Source: Kitasatospora phosalacinea
GTDB lineage: Bacteria; Actinomycetota; Actinomycetes; Streptomycetales; Streptomycetaceae
Reading direction: 5' to 3'
Assembly: GCF_000717185.1 (NCBI RefSeq)
Contig: NZ_JNYE01000046.1
Coordinates: forward strand, 1-53,422
DNA length: 53,422 nt
Shown: positions 31,633-40,600 of the stretch, in pieces
Position numbering within the stretch: position 1 is the first letter of the stretch
How the letters are laid out: the number at the start of each line of letters is the position of its first letter
Program-made: the position numbers and the translations under genes
Notes under the pieces: model-generated
What the model was told of the DNA's origin: nothing
Databases searched by the model: none
The model's input: the letters and a program-made list of their open reading frames with translations, nothing else

Positions 31633-33225
31633 ATGGCATCACGCCGGGACGAGCTGAACGCCTACACCTTCGCCCGGAAGCGGATGGTGGGGGCCTTCCT
31701 GCAGCCGGGCGGCGGCGGCAACGACGAGGACGCGCCGCGTCCGCTCCGCGCGGTGCTGCCGAGTTTCGTGGTCGCCGCGGTGGTCGTCGCGGGCTTCGGG
31801 ATGTGGGGTGTGCTGAAGCCCTCCGCACCGCCGAACTGGGACAGCGGGAAGTTCATCATCCAGGGCAAGTCCTCGACCACCCGCTACGTGATCCTGATGG
31901 ACGGGCCCAACAAGGAGCCCACCCTGCACCAGGTGCTGAACATGTCCTCGGCCCGGCTGGTGCTCTCCGAGAGCGCCACCGTGCAGACCGTCGCCGACAA
32001 CGTGCTGGACAAGTACCCGCGGCGCGGCGCCACCATCGGCATCCCGTACGCGCCGGACAAGCTGCCCTCGTCCGGCGACGCCCGCGACCCGAAGACCTGG
32101 TCGGTCTGCGACAAGCAGGGCAAGGACAACCTGCAGTCCACGGTCGGCCAGTCGGTGTTCATCGCCGCCGGGGAGGACAAGAAGAAGCTGGCCGCGCCGG
32201 ACAAGCTGCTCAACGAGAACGAGATGCTGCTGGTCCAGGAGCCGCCGCTGGACGGCGGCCACGCCGACGGCTCGGTGTACATGGTGGACTCCAAGGGGGT
32301 CAAGCACGCCCTCGGCAAGCGCGACATGACCGACAAGGACCGCCGTAACCTGCTGTCCGCCCTCAGCGGCCCGGACGCCAGGCCGCAGCAGGTCACCAAG
32401 GAGTGGCTGGCCACGCTGGCCAGCGGCGAGCCGGTGAGCTTCCCGCGGATCGACAGCTTCAGGACCACCGGGAAGTCCGGGAACTCCCAGCTGGCCCTCT
32501 CCAAGCCGGAGCAGAAGCGGGTCGGCCGGCTGCTGACGTTCAAGGACGCCTACTACGTGGTCGGGGCCCAGCAGCTCTACCAGGTCACCCAGTTCCAGGC
32601 CGAGCTGATGCGCGCCGACCCGCTGCTGCAGGACGCTTACCCCGACGGCAGCGCGCCGAGCATCGACGAGGTCGGCGCGGGCGACATCAGCAAGCTCGAC
32701 GCGGAGATCACCAAGCAGCTGATGGACGAGGCCGGGAACCTCCCGACCCGCAAGCAGCAGGCCGTCAACGTCGGCGACAAGGGCAACCGCACGGTGGTCT
32801 GCTCCACCTTCGACGGCGCCGACGAGAAGGGCAACATCAAGCGCTCGGTCTGGGCCCACACCGAGTACCCGGCGCAGGTCACCTCCGGCTCGGTCAGCGC
32901 GCACGTGACGCCCGGCCACGGGCTGCTCTACCGCGCGGTGGAGGGCGAGACGCTCGGCGCCGACGGCCAGTCCGCCTCCGGCAGCGACTTCCTGATCACC
33001 GACTCCGGCCTGCGCTACTCGCTGCCCGCCAACGGCGACGGCGGCTCCTCCGGCTCGGCCAGCCCCGCGCCCGAGGGCGGCAAGGCGAACAGCACCAACG
33101 AGGCGCAGGCCCGGCTCGGCTTCAAGGACATCCTCCCGCCCAAGGTGCCGCTGGCCTGGTCGAAGCTGGTCCCGGCCGGCCCGGTGCTCAACACCAACTC
33201 CGCACTCCAGGCCCAGAACGCCTGA
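31633..33225 (+). CDS. eccB: Type VII secretion protein EccB
   Basis: A 530-aa protein starting MASRRDELNAYTFARKRMVGAFLQP, the hallmark EccB N-terminus. One TM helix is at about 38-60 (FVVAAVVVAGFGMWGVL), after which the rest lies outside the membrane as repeat-like and core domains (GKSSTTRYVILMDG, VLNMSSARLVL). EccB forms the extracytoplasmic part of the ESX core complex and may have ATPase activity in mycobacteria. ATG 31633 has GGGGAG about 12 nt upstream; an in-frame upstream start at 31576 would only add leader residues. A TTGACA box and a GGCCCGC/GCGGGCC hairpin lie at 31576-31598, so transcription may start near there. Confidence 0.92.
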   Translation: MASRRDELNAYTFARKRMVGAFLQPGGGGNDEDAPRPLRAVLPSFVVAAVVVAGFGMWGVLKPSAPPNWDSGKFIIQGKSSTTRYVILMDGPNKEPTLHQVLNMSSARLVLSESATVQTVADNVLDKYPRRGATIGIPYAPDKLPSSGDARDPKTWSVCDKQGKDNLQSTVGQSVFIAAGEDKKKLAAPDKLLNENEMLLVQEPPLDGGHADGSVYMVDSKGVKHALGKRDMTDKDRRNLLSALSGPDARPQQVTKEWLATLASGEPVSFPRIDSFRTTGKSGNSQLALSKPEQKRVGRLLTFKDAYYVVGAQQLYQVTQFQAELMRADPLLQDAYPDGSAPSIDEVGAGDISKLDAEITKQLMDEAGNLPTRKQQAVNVGDKGNRTVVCSTFDGADEKGNIKRSVWAHTEYPAQVTSGSVSAHVTPGHGLLYRAVEGETLGADGQSASGSDFLITDSGLRYSLPANGDGGSSGSASPAPEGGKANSTNEAQARLGFKDILPPKVPLAWSKLVPAGPVLNTNSALQAQNA

Positions 33226-33288
33226 CGAACAGTCAGCGGCGGTGCGGGAGTTCAGTGTCATGGTCTGGTAACTACCCGCTACCCGGTG

Positions 33289-33317
33289 TTGGGTGCGCAG
33301 CAGTTGGCCGTTACAGT
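33289..33317 (+). promoter_or_regulatory. Candidate promoter for the WXG100 genes
   Basis: TTGGGT (33289-33294) and TACAGT (33312-33317) are separated by exactly 17 bp, a good fit to the principal sigma factor. It lies about 90 bp upstream of the first WXG100 start, in the 180-bp gap after eccB. Confidence 0.5.
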
Positions 33318-33405
33318 GCTTCAGAGCACCACACCGGTGGTGCCCGTACGGACGTTCGCCACAGGGACGTCCGGACGTAGTCTGTCTCATGGGGGACGGT
33401 GGATC

Positions 33406-33705
33406 ATGGCAGGTCAGTTCACGACGACCGCGGAGGAAATGACCGCCTTCGCGAACCGCATCGGCGAGGTCAACCAGCAGGTCCAGGGTGAGATCGGTCG
33501 TCTCAACAACCTGGTCTCCGAGATCGCCTCGGGCTGGAAGGGCGCGGCTGCGTCCGCCTACCAGCAGATGCAGCAGCAGTTCAACGAGGACGCCAACGCG
33601 CTCAACAAGATCCTGGACGAGATCCGTCAGGCCATCGAGGCGACCACGAAGGCCTACTCGATGACCGAAGAGGAGCAGCGCGCTGCGGTCGGTGGCATCG
33701 GCTGA
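33406..33705 (+). CDS. WXG100 family protein (ESX substrate, first of pair)
   Basis: A 99-aa helical-hairpin protein from ATG 33406. The turn motif is SGWKGAAASAY (WxG). The C-terminal helix is followed by AYSMTEEEQ, a Y-x-x-x-E secretion signal. WXG100 proteins are small ESX substrates, usually secreted as a heterodimer; this gene and the next form such a pair, comparable to EsxB/EsxA. Which one is EsxA is not settled here. The gene has its own promoter candidate 90 bp upstream. Confidence 0.92.
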   Translation: MAGQFTTTAEEMTAFANRIGEVNQQVQGEIGRLNNLVSEIASGWKGAAASAYQQMQQQFNEDANALNKILDEIRQAIEATTKAYSMTEEEQRAAVGGIG

Positions 33706-33780
33706 CGCCGGTAGCTCGTACCACCCACCACACTGCGCTCTTCTCGGGCGCGCCGTGAATCCATCGAAGGGGAGAGATCA

Positions 33781-34068
33781 ATGTCCGGCATTCTCGTCAA
33801 TTTCCAGACCATCCAGAACGCCAGCTCCGAGGTCCGCCAGACCGCTTCGCGCATCCAGAACCAGCTGGACGACCTGAAGGCGGGCGTGCAGCGCATCGCC
33901 TCCAGCTGGGAGGGTGCGGCTCAGCAGGGCTACCAGGCCCGCCAGGCCCAGTGGGACGCCAAGGCGGCGGACCTGCAGGAGGTCCTCGGCCGGATCGCCA
34001 GCGCGCTGGACAACGCCGCGCAGAGCTACCAGCAGACCGAGAACTCGAACGCGGCCGTCTGGGGCTGA
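33781..34068 (+). CDS. WXG100 family protein (ESX substrate, second of pair)
   Basis: A 95-aa WXG100 protein, ATG 33781 with GGGGAG about 8 nt upstream. The turn motif is SSWEGAAQQGY. A tail SYQQTENSN also contains Y-x-x-x-E, so both members of the pair carry a possible export signal. It is 75 bp downstream of the first gene, likely co-transcribed and co-secreted with it through EccC recognition. A strong hairpin follows. Confidence 0.92.
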   Translation: MSGILVNFQTIQNASSEVRQTASRIQNQLDDLKAGVQRIASSWEGAAQQGYQARQAQWDAKAADLQEVLGRIASALDNAAQSYQQTENSNAAVWG

Positions 34069-34121
34069 TCGCCGGCGGGCCGGAAACGGCACGGGGGAAC
34101 CGGCACGGCAGTGCTTGACAC

Positions 34122-34150
34122 GGGCGGGCGTCCCTCAGGGGCGCCCGCCC
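34122..34150 (+). terminator. Terminator after the WXG100 pair
   Basis: A 9-bp perfect stem (GGGCGGGCG with CGCCCGCCC) and an 11-nt loop, 53 nt after the second WXG100 stop codon and about 70 bp before the mycosin gene. It could set expression of the abundant substrates apart from the protease. Confidence 0.65.
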
Positions 34151-34219
34151 TCTGCGCGCCGCAGGGGGCGGCGCGTGCACGGACACACGGGTGGAACAGC
34201 AGTGAGGGGTGGAGCAGAG

Positions 34220-35572
34220 GTGTCGTCAGGATCGTTGCGCCGGACCGGTGCGGTGCTGCTGGTGCTCGGGGTGATCGGTTCGGCCGCCGCCAGCCCGGCC
34301 TGGGCCGAAGCGGCCGCGGGCGGCGACCCCCTCCGGGGCGGGCCGGTCCTCGCCGCGGCGGGTGACTGCAACTTCCCGATCGAGCAGGACGTGGTGTCCA
34401 AGCCGTGGGCGCTGCAGCGGGTCTTCCTCAGCGAACTGTGGGGCGAGGACCGGCCGGCCCCCGCCCCGTCCCCGGGCGGCGGCAAGGCGCAGGACCCGCC
34501 GAACCAGACCGGCAAGGACGTGCTGGTCGCCGTCATCGACACCGGCGTGGACGCCAGCAACCCGCAGCTGGCGGGCAAGGTGCAGGCCGGCCGCGACTTC
34601 CTGGGCGAGAACCCCGGGGAGGGCCAGCAGCGCCCCGAGGGCAACAGCCTGACCGACAAGGTCGGCCACGGCACCAAGGTGGCGGGCATCATCGCGGCCG
34701 CCGAGAAGCCCGGCATCGGCTTCGTCGGCCTGGCCAAGGACGCGCAGATCCTGTCGATCCGGCAGAACGACGCCGAGGGCCACGGCAGCGTCAAGACCCT
34801 GGCCGACGCGATCACCGAGGCCGTCGGCAAGGGCGCCAAGGTCATCAACATCTCGCAGGACGTCCGGGTCGAGACCAACCCGAGCGCCGCCCCGGCCGCG
34901 GACCCGCAGCACCCGAACTTCCAGGACGCGAAGCACCTGGAGGACGCGCTGGAACTGGCGGAGAGCAAGGACGTCGTGGTGGTCGCCTCGTCGGGCAACG
35001 ACGGCGGCGAGGGCCCCACCTACCCGGCCGCCTACGACTCGGTGCTCGCCGTCGGCGCCTCCGACCGCAACAACGAGCGGGCCGCGTTCTCCCAGTACGG
35101 CGACTTCGTCGACGTGGCGGCGCCCGGTGTCGACATGCTCTCCACCGTCCCCGGCCACGGCCAGTGCACCGACAACGGCACCAGCTTCTCCGCCCCGTAC
35201 GTGGCGGGCCTGGCGGCGATCCTCAAGGGCATGCACCCGACCTGGAAGGCCCAGCAGATCCGCACGGTGATCGAGCAGACCGCGCAGCGCACCGAACACG
35301 GCTCGAACAAGTACATCGGCTGGGGCGTGGTCGACCCGGTGAAGGCCGTCGAGTACACCACGGTGCCCGGCCCGTCCGATTCGCCGCAGCCGGACGCGTC
35401 GACCAAGCTGGACGCCTACCCGCTGGTCGCGCAGCCGCTCGGGCTGGAGGAGACCCAGGCCGACCGGGACCGCCGCACCGGCACCTTCGTGCTGGGCATC
35501 GGCGGCCTGGTGGTGGCGGGCCTGGCCGGCGGCGCGATCGTCGCCCGCGACATGAACCGGCGCCGCCACTGA
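34220..35572 (+). CDS. mycP: Mycosin, type VII-associated subtilisin-like serine protease
   Basis: A 450-aa S8 protease. A signal peptide (SLRRTGAVLLVLGVIGSAAASPAWA) starts at GTG 34220, with GGAG just upstream. The triad is intact: Asp in VAVIDTGVD, His in VGHGTKVAGI, Ser in NGTSFSAPYVAGLA. A C-terminal TM helix (FVLGIGGLVVAGLAGGAIV) is followed by a short basic tail (RDMNRRRH), the standard mycosin topology. Mycosins cap and stabilise the ESX complex and cleave selected substrates. Clean terminators flank it on the downstream side. Confidence 0.93.
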   Translation: MSSGSLRRTGAVLLVLGVIGSAAASPAWAEAAAGGDPLRGGPVLAAAGDCNFPIEQDVVSKPWALQRVFLSELWGEDRPAPAPSPGGGKAQDPPNQTGKDVLVAVIDTGVDASNPQLAGKVQAGRDFLGENPGEGQQRPEGNSLTDKVGHGTKVAGIIAAAEKPGIGFVGLAKDAQILSIRQNDAEGHGSVKTLADAITEAVGKGAKVINISQDVRVETNPSAAPAADPQHPNFQDAKHLEDALELAESKDVVVVASSGNDGGEGPTYPAAYDSVLAVGASDRNNERAAFSQYGDFVDVAAPGVDMLSTVPGHGQCTDNGTSFSAPYVAGLAAILKGMHPTWKAQQIRTVIEQTAQRTEHGSNKYIGWGVVDPVKAVEYTTVPGPSDSPQPDASTKLDAYPLVAQPLGLEETQADRDRRTGTFVLGIGGLVVAGLAGGAIVARDMNRRRH

Positions 35573-35701
35573 CCGCGGCCGCAGCGCTCCGGCCGAGGGG
35601 CTGGTCCCGGGAACGGGGCCGGCCCCTCGTGCCGTTCCGCGTGCCGTTCCCCGGCCTGCTGCCGGGGCCGCCGCCGGGCCGGGAAGGGGGCCGGGAAAGG
35701 G

Positions 35702-35742
35702 GTCGGCCCCCGCGCGGTCTCGGGGACCGGGCGGGGGCCGAC
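35702..35742. terminator. Terminator between mycP and the convergent permease gene
   Basis: A 12-bp perfect stem (GTCGGCCCCCGC with GCGGGGGCCGAC). The loop holds a second small stem (GGTC/GACC). Another GAGGGGC/GCCCCTC hairpin lies nearer mycP. The stem can serve both strands. Confidence 0.7.
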
Positions 35743-35761
35743 GGGGAGCGGTCCGCGGGGG

Positions 35762-37165
35762 TCAGACGCGCTCGTCCTCGGGGAGGGTGATGACCCAGCG
35801 GCTCTCCGGGCGGGGCCGCAGGTAGAGGGCCCAGTAGAGGCTGGCCGCGGCGGTGATGCCGAGCGTCCACCACAGCGCGGTGGTGTCGAGCTTGACCAGG
35901 GTGTAGGCCAGGGTGACGATCACCAGGACCGGCAGCGCGGGCCACAGCGGCTGGCGCCAGGCCGGGGCGTCCTTGTGGTGGCCGCGGCGGGAGAACAGCG
36001 CGCCGACGGCGACCAGCAGGTAGAGCGCGGCGACCGCGACACCGGTGATGTTGATCAGCGTGCTCTGCGGCACGAAGCAGAGCACCGCGCCGGGGATGCC
36101 GACCGCCAGGGTGGAGATCCACGGGGCGCTGAACCGGTTGAGGGTGCCGAAGGCCTTGTTGACCGGCTCCGGCCAGGCCTTGTCGCGGCCGGAGGCGAAC
36201 AGCACCCGGGAGTTCTGGATGACCATCACGATGCCGGCGTTGATGATCGCCAGCGCGATGCACAGGCTGATGAAGGTGCCGACGCCGCTGTTGCTCCAGC
36301 CGATCACCAGCTGCGAGATGTTGCCCTCGGTCAGCGCGGACAGGTCGGGGGCGCCCATGGTGATCGCGGTGACCGGGACGATGATGATCGCGGCCGACAG
36401 GCCCAGCGTCCACAGCACGGTGCGGGCGACGTTCTTGCGCGGGTTCTCCAGCTCCTCGGAGAGGTAGATCGCGGTGGAGAAGCCCTGGGTGACGAAGAGC
36501 GCGGTGCCCATCGCGGTCAGGATCGCCGCGAAGCCCACCCCGCTGGTGCCGCCGGCGGCGTTGGCGACGGTGCCGTGCAGCATGCTGCTGACGCCGCGCT
36601 CGGAGTGGCCGAAGCCGAGGAAGGCGACCACGGCGCAGGCGATGACCTCCAGCACCAGGAAGACGCCGGTGATCCAGGCGTTGGCCCGCAGGTCCAGCAG
36701 ACCGGCCACGGTGGCCGCCAGCATCACCGCGGCGCCGGCCCACTCCGGGTCCAGGTGGATGATCGGTTCCAGGTACTCGGCGGTGCCCATCGCGATGATC
36801 GAGGGCACGATCATCACCACGATCAGCGACTGGATGAACACCAGCCAGCCGGTGAACTTGCCCGCCAGGGTGCCGACCATGGCGTACTCGCCGCCCGCGG
36901 AGGGCACCAGGGTGCCGAGCTCGGAGTAGCAGAACGCCACCGCGATGCAGATGACCGTGCCGATCAGGATCGCCATCAGGGTGAAGGTGCCGAGGTCCGC
37001 GAAGAGGTCCGGGACGATCACGAAGAGCGAGGAGGCCGGGGTCACGCAGGAGAGCGTGAGCAGGGTGCCGCCCACGACGCCGAGCGATCGGGCGAGCTTC
37101 TTGGGGCTGCCCGCGGTCTCTCCCGCGGCGGGGGAGGCTACCTGCGGGGGGAGCGTGTCGGTCAT
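35762..37165 (-). CDS. APC superfamily amino acid permease
   Basis: A 467-aa polytopic permease from ATG 37165, with about 12 hydrophobic helices. Recognisable segments are VVGGTLLTLSCVTPASSLFVIVPDLF, YSELGTLVPSAGGEYAMVGTL (the G-x-x-G-G-x-Y pattern of amino-acid/polyamine transporters) and LYLSEELENPRKNVART. The substrate is not evident. It has no visible tie to type VII secretion although it interrupts the locus between mycP and eccC. It is flanked by terminators on both sides, so it forms its own unit with a long upstream region. Confidence 0.88.
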   Translation of the reverse strand: MTDTLPPQVASPAAGETAGSPKKLARSLGVVGGTLLTLSCVTPASSLFVIVPDLFADLGTFTLMAILIGTVICIAVAFCYSELGTLVPSAGGEYAMVGTLAGKFTGWLVFIQSLIVVMIVPSIIAMGTAEYLEPIIHLDPEWAGAAVMLAATVAGLLDLRANAWITGVFLVLEVIACAVVAFLGFGHSERGVSSMLHGTVANAAGGTSGVGFAAILTAMGTALFVTQGFSTAIYLSEELENPRKNVARTVLWTLGLSAAIIIVPVTAITMGAPDLSALTEGNISQLVIGWSNSGVGTFISLCIALAIINAGIVMVIQNSRVLFASGRDKAWPEPVNKAFGTLNRFSAPWISTLAVGIPGAVLCFVPQSTLINITGVAVAALYLLVAVGALFSRRGHHKDAPAWRQPLWPALPVLVIVTLAYTLVKLDTTALWWTLGITAAASLYWALYLRPRPESRWVITLPEDERV

Positions 37166-37572
37166 GGTGCATCCGATCCACTGAACGGTGGTGTGGGGGG
37201 CGGGAGCGCTATCGCCTCCGAAGCACGGTCTCGCGGTCTGGGTCTGCTTCGCTCCCGGGTGGCCAGGTTGCCTGGGCGGATAGGCCCAGTCAACGCGCGG
37301 TGGGCTGCGGATTCCGTTGTCATAAGGCGGTTCTGCCTGCGGAACGCAGCTCCAGGGCGCTCGGGACGCACGTTTCCGTTGTGTCAACTCGGGTTAACTG
37401 CGCTTGAATCGAAGGTGAAGTGAGCTGGCTAACGTTTGATTCCAAGGCGCTCCGCCGCACCACGGCGCTGGCCCGAAAAGCGTGGTCAGCGGCCCCGTAG
37501 ACCTACGGGAACCGAAGGAGAACCCGGGAAAACGGAAGATAACGTTATGGCACCGTTCCGCTTCCGGAGTGC
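37166..37572. promoter_or_regulatory. Permease upstream region
   Basis: About 410 bp with no credible gene. On the minus strand it holds two -35-like boxes, TTGACA (about 37383) and TTGACT (about 37290), but no clear -10 at 16-18 bp. The composition is less GC-rich than the flanks, and small dyads are present (TAACGTTA near 37545). It is probably the permease promoter region. Confidence 0.3.
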
Positions 37573-37610
37573 CGAGAGGGCCGGACCCCTTCCGGAGTCC
37601 GGCCCTCTCG
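37573..37610 (-). terminator. Terminator after eccC
   Basis: A 14-bp perfect stem (CGAGAGGGCCGGAC with GTCCGGCCCTCTCG) and a 10-nt loop, 49 bp beyond the eccC stop codon on the minus strand. Confidence 0.75.
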
Positions 37611-37658
37611 ACCACCCTGCGGTCACCGTGCGTGCACGGCGGCGCGCTGGACCTGCCA

Positions 37659-40600
37659 CTACACCTGCGTCGGCAGCCAGCCCGTCTGCACCGTCTGGCC
37701 CGCCTGGATCCGGCGGGAGACGAACACGCCGCGGCCCGGCGGCTGCGGCTGCGGCTTGACCGTGCCGAGCAGCGCGCCCTCGCCCTTGTCACCGGAGAGG
37801 ATCACGCCCTGGCCGCCCAGCTCGCGCATGCGCTGCATCACCGGCTCGAACAGCGAGCGGCCGGCGCCGCCCGCGTTGCGGGCGATGATCAGGCGCAGGC
37901 CGATGTCGCGCGCGAACGGCAGGAACTCCGCCAGCGGCGCCATCGGGTTGCCCGACTGGGTGGCGACCAGCTCGTAGTCGTCCACGATCACGAACATGTC
38001 CTTGCCGCTGTACCAGCTGCGGTTGCGCAGCTGCTCCGGCGTGACGTCCGGGCCGGGCAGGCGGCGCCCGCAGGCCCCGCGCAGCATCTCCACGATCGCC
38101 GACATGGCGGGCGCGGCGGCCGCGTACTCCACCAGGTACTCCGGCGGCACCACGCCGAGCAGCGAGCGGCGGAAGTCGCCGACCACGATGCCCGCCTGGT
38201 CCGGGGTGTACCGCTCGGTGATCTGCTTGATCATCATCCGCAGCATCGCCGACTTGCCCGACTCGCTCTCGCCGAAGACGACGAACAGCGGGTCGCTCTC
38301 GAAGTTGACGAACACCGGCGCCAGCTCGACCTCGTCGACGCCGAACGCGACACCCAGCTCCGGGTGCTCGAAGCCCTTGGGCAGCGAGTGGCCGTCCAGC
38401 ACCGGCGGCAGCATGCGCACCTGCGGGGCCCGCGGGCCGCCCCAGGCCGCGTTGACCTGGGCGACCAGGTCGGCGACGCCGTCCACCAGGTCCTCGGTCT
38501 GGCTGGAGCCGTCGATCCGGGGCAGGCCGGACAGGAAGTGCAGTTGGTCGGCGGTCAGGCCGCGGCCCGGGATCGGCGGGACGTTCGCGGCGACCTTGCG
38601 GCCGATCTCGGACTCCATCGAGTCACCGAGCTTGAGCTCGACCCGGTTCTGCAGCTGGTCCTTCAGCGCCGGGCGGACCTCGGCGTAGCGGGCCGCGGTG
38701 ATCACCACGTGCACGCCGTAGCCGAGACCGCGCTGGACGATGTCGGCGATGACCGGCTCCAGGACCTCGAACTCCTGCTTGAAGGTCAGCCAGCCGTCGA
38801 CGAACAGGAACACGTCGCCGAACTGCTCGTCGGGCAGCTGCCCGGCGGCCCGGCGGGCCCGGTAGGTGGCGATGGTGTCGATGCCGGTCGCCCGGAATAG
38901 CTCCTCACGGCGGTTGAGCACGCCGTGCACCTCGCTGATCATGCGGCGGACCTTCTCGACGTCCAGTCGGCCCGCGACGCCGCCGACGTGCGGCAGGTCG
39001 GCCAGCGAGCCGAAGCCGCCGCCGCCGAAGTCGAGCAGGTAGAACTGCGTCTCCACCGGCGTGTGGGTGACCGAGAAGCCGGCCACGATGGTGCGCACCA
39101 TGGTGGACTTGCCGGAGCGCGGACCGCCCACGATCATGCCGTGGCCGGCGGCGCCCGAGTAGTCCAGGTACATCACGTCGCGGCGCTGGTCGCGCGGCTT
39201 GTCGACGATGCCGACCGGCACGACCAGGTTGCCCTGGCGGACGGCCGCCGGGGTCAGGCCGCGGTCCGGGCTGACCTGCAGCGGCTCCAGCAGGCTGTCC
39301 ACGGACGGCGAGTCGTCCAGCGGGGGCAGCCACACCTGGTGGGCGGGCGGGCCCTGGCCGATCATCCGCTGCACGAACACGTCGAGCATGGTGTCCAGCA
39401 GCGCCTCGTCCTTCTCCTCCTCCTCGGGCAGCGAGGGGAGGATCTCCACCTCGGGCTCGACGACCTCGACCTCGGCGGCGGTGAACAGCACCGGCTGCGC
39501 GGTGACCACCTGGCCGCCGACCGCGCGCTGGGTGCCCGGCGCCCGGTACTTGCCGGAGACGTAGGCGGCGCGGAAGCGCTCCATCACGTCGGAGCCGAAC
39601 TTGAGGTAGCCGACGCCGGGGATCGGCGGCAGGTGGTAGGCGTCCGGCACGCCGATCGCGGCCCGCGACTCGGCGGCCGAGAAGGTGCGCAGACCCAGGC
39701 GGTAGGAGAGGAAGGTGTCCAGACCGCGGAGCTTGCCCTCCTCCAGTCGCTGCGAGGCCAGCAGCATGTGCATGCCCAGCGAACGGCCGATGCGGCCGAT
39801 CTGGATGAACAGCTCGATGAAGTCCGGCTTCGCGGTGAGGAGCTCGGAGAACTCGTCGATGATCATCAGCAGCGAGGGCAGCGGGTCGAGCGGCGCGCCG
39901 GCCGCGCGGGCCCGCTCGTACTCGTTGATGTTCGCGTAGTTGCCCGCCGCGCGCAGCAGCTCCTGGCGGCGGTTCATCTCGCCCTCGATCGCGTCGCGCA
40001 TGCGGTCGATCAGGGTCGCTTCGCCCTCGAGGTTGGTGATCACGGCCGCGGTGTGCGGCATCTCCGACATGCCGGCGAAGGTCGCACCGCCCTTGAAGTC
40101 CGCGAGGACCAGGTTCAGCACCTCGGAGGAGTGGGTGACCGCCAGCGCCAGCACGATGGTGCGCAGCACCTCGGACTTGCCGGAACCGGTCGCGCCGACG
40201 CACATGCCGTGCGGGCCCATGCCCTCCAGCGAGGCTTCCTTGATGTCCAGCCAGACGTACTCGCCGTTGCTGCCCACGCCCAGCGGGACGCGCAGCTTCT
40301 CGCGGATCGGCTTGGGACGCCAGTGCCGGGCCGGGTCGAAGGAGCCCGGGTCGCCGGTGTGCATCATCTCGGTGAAGTCCATCGACACCAGCGACGGGTC
40401 GCTGTCGTCGCCGCCCGCGGACGCCCGGAACGGCGCCAACTGCCGCGCCAGCGCCTCGGACTGCCAGCTGGAGAGCCCGTCCGGCTTGCCCGGGTAGCTC
40501 GCCCCGGAGGCGGCCTCCAGCAGCAGCTCGTCCTTGCCGACGGTGATCACCAGGTGGCCGTTCGGCTCGTCCAGGTCACCCGGGACGACCTCGATCACGG

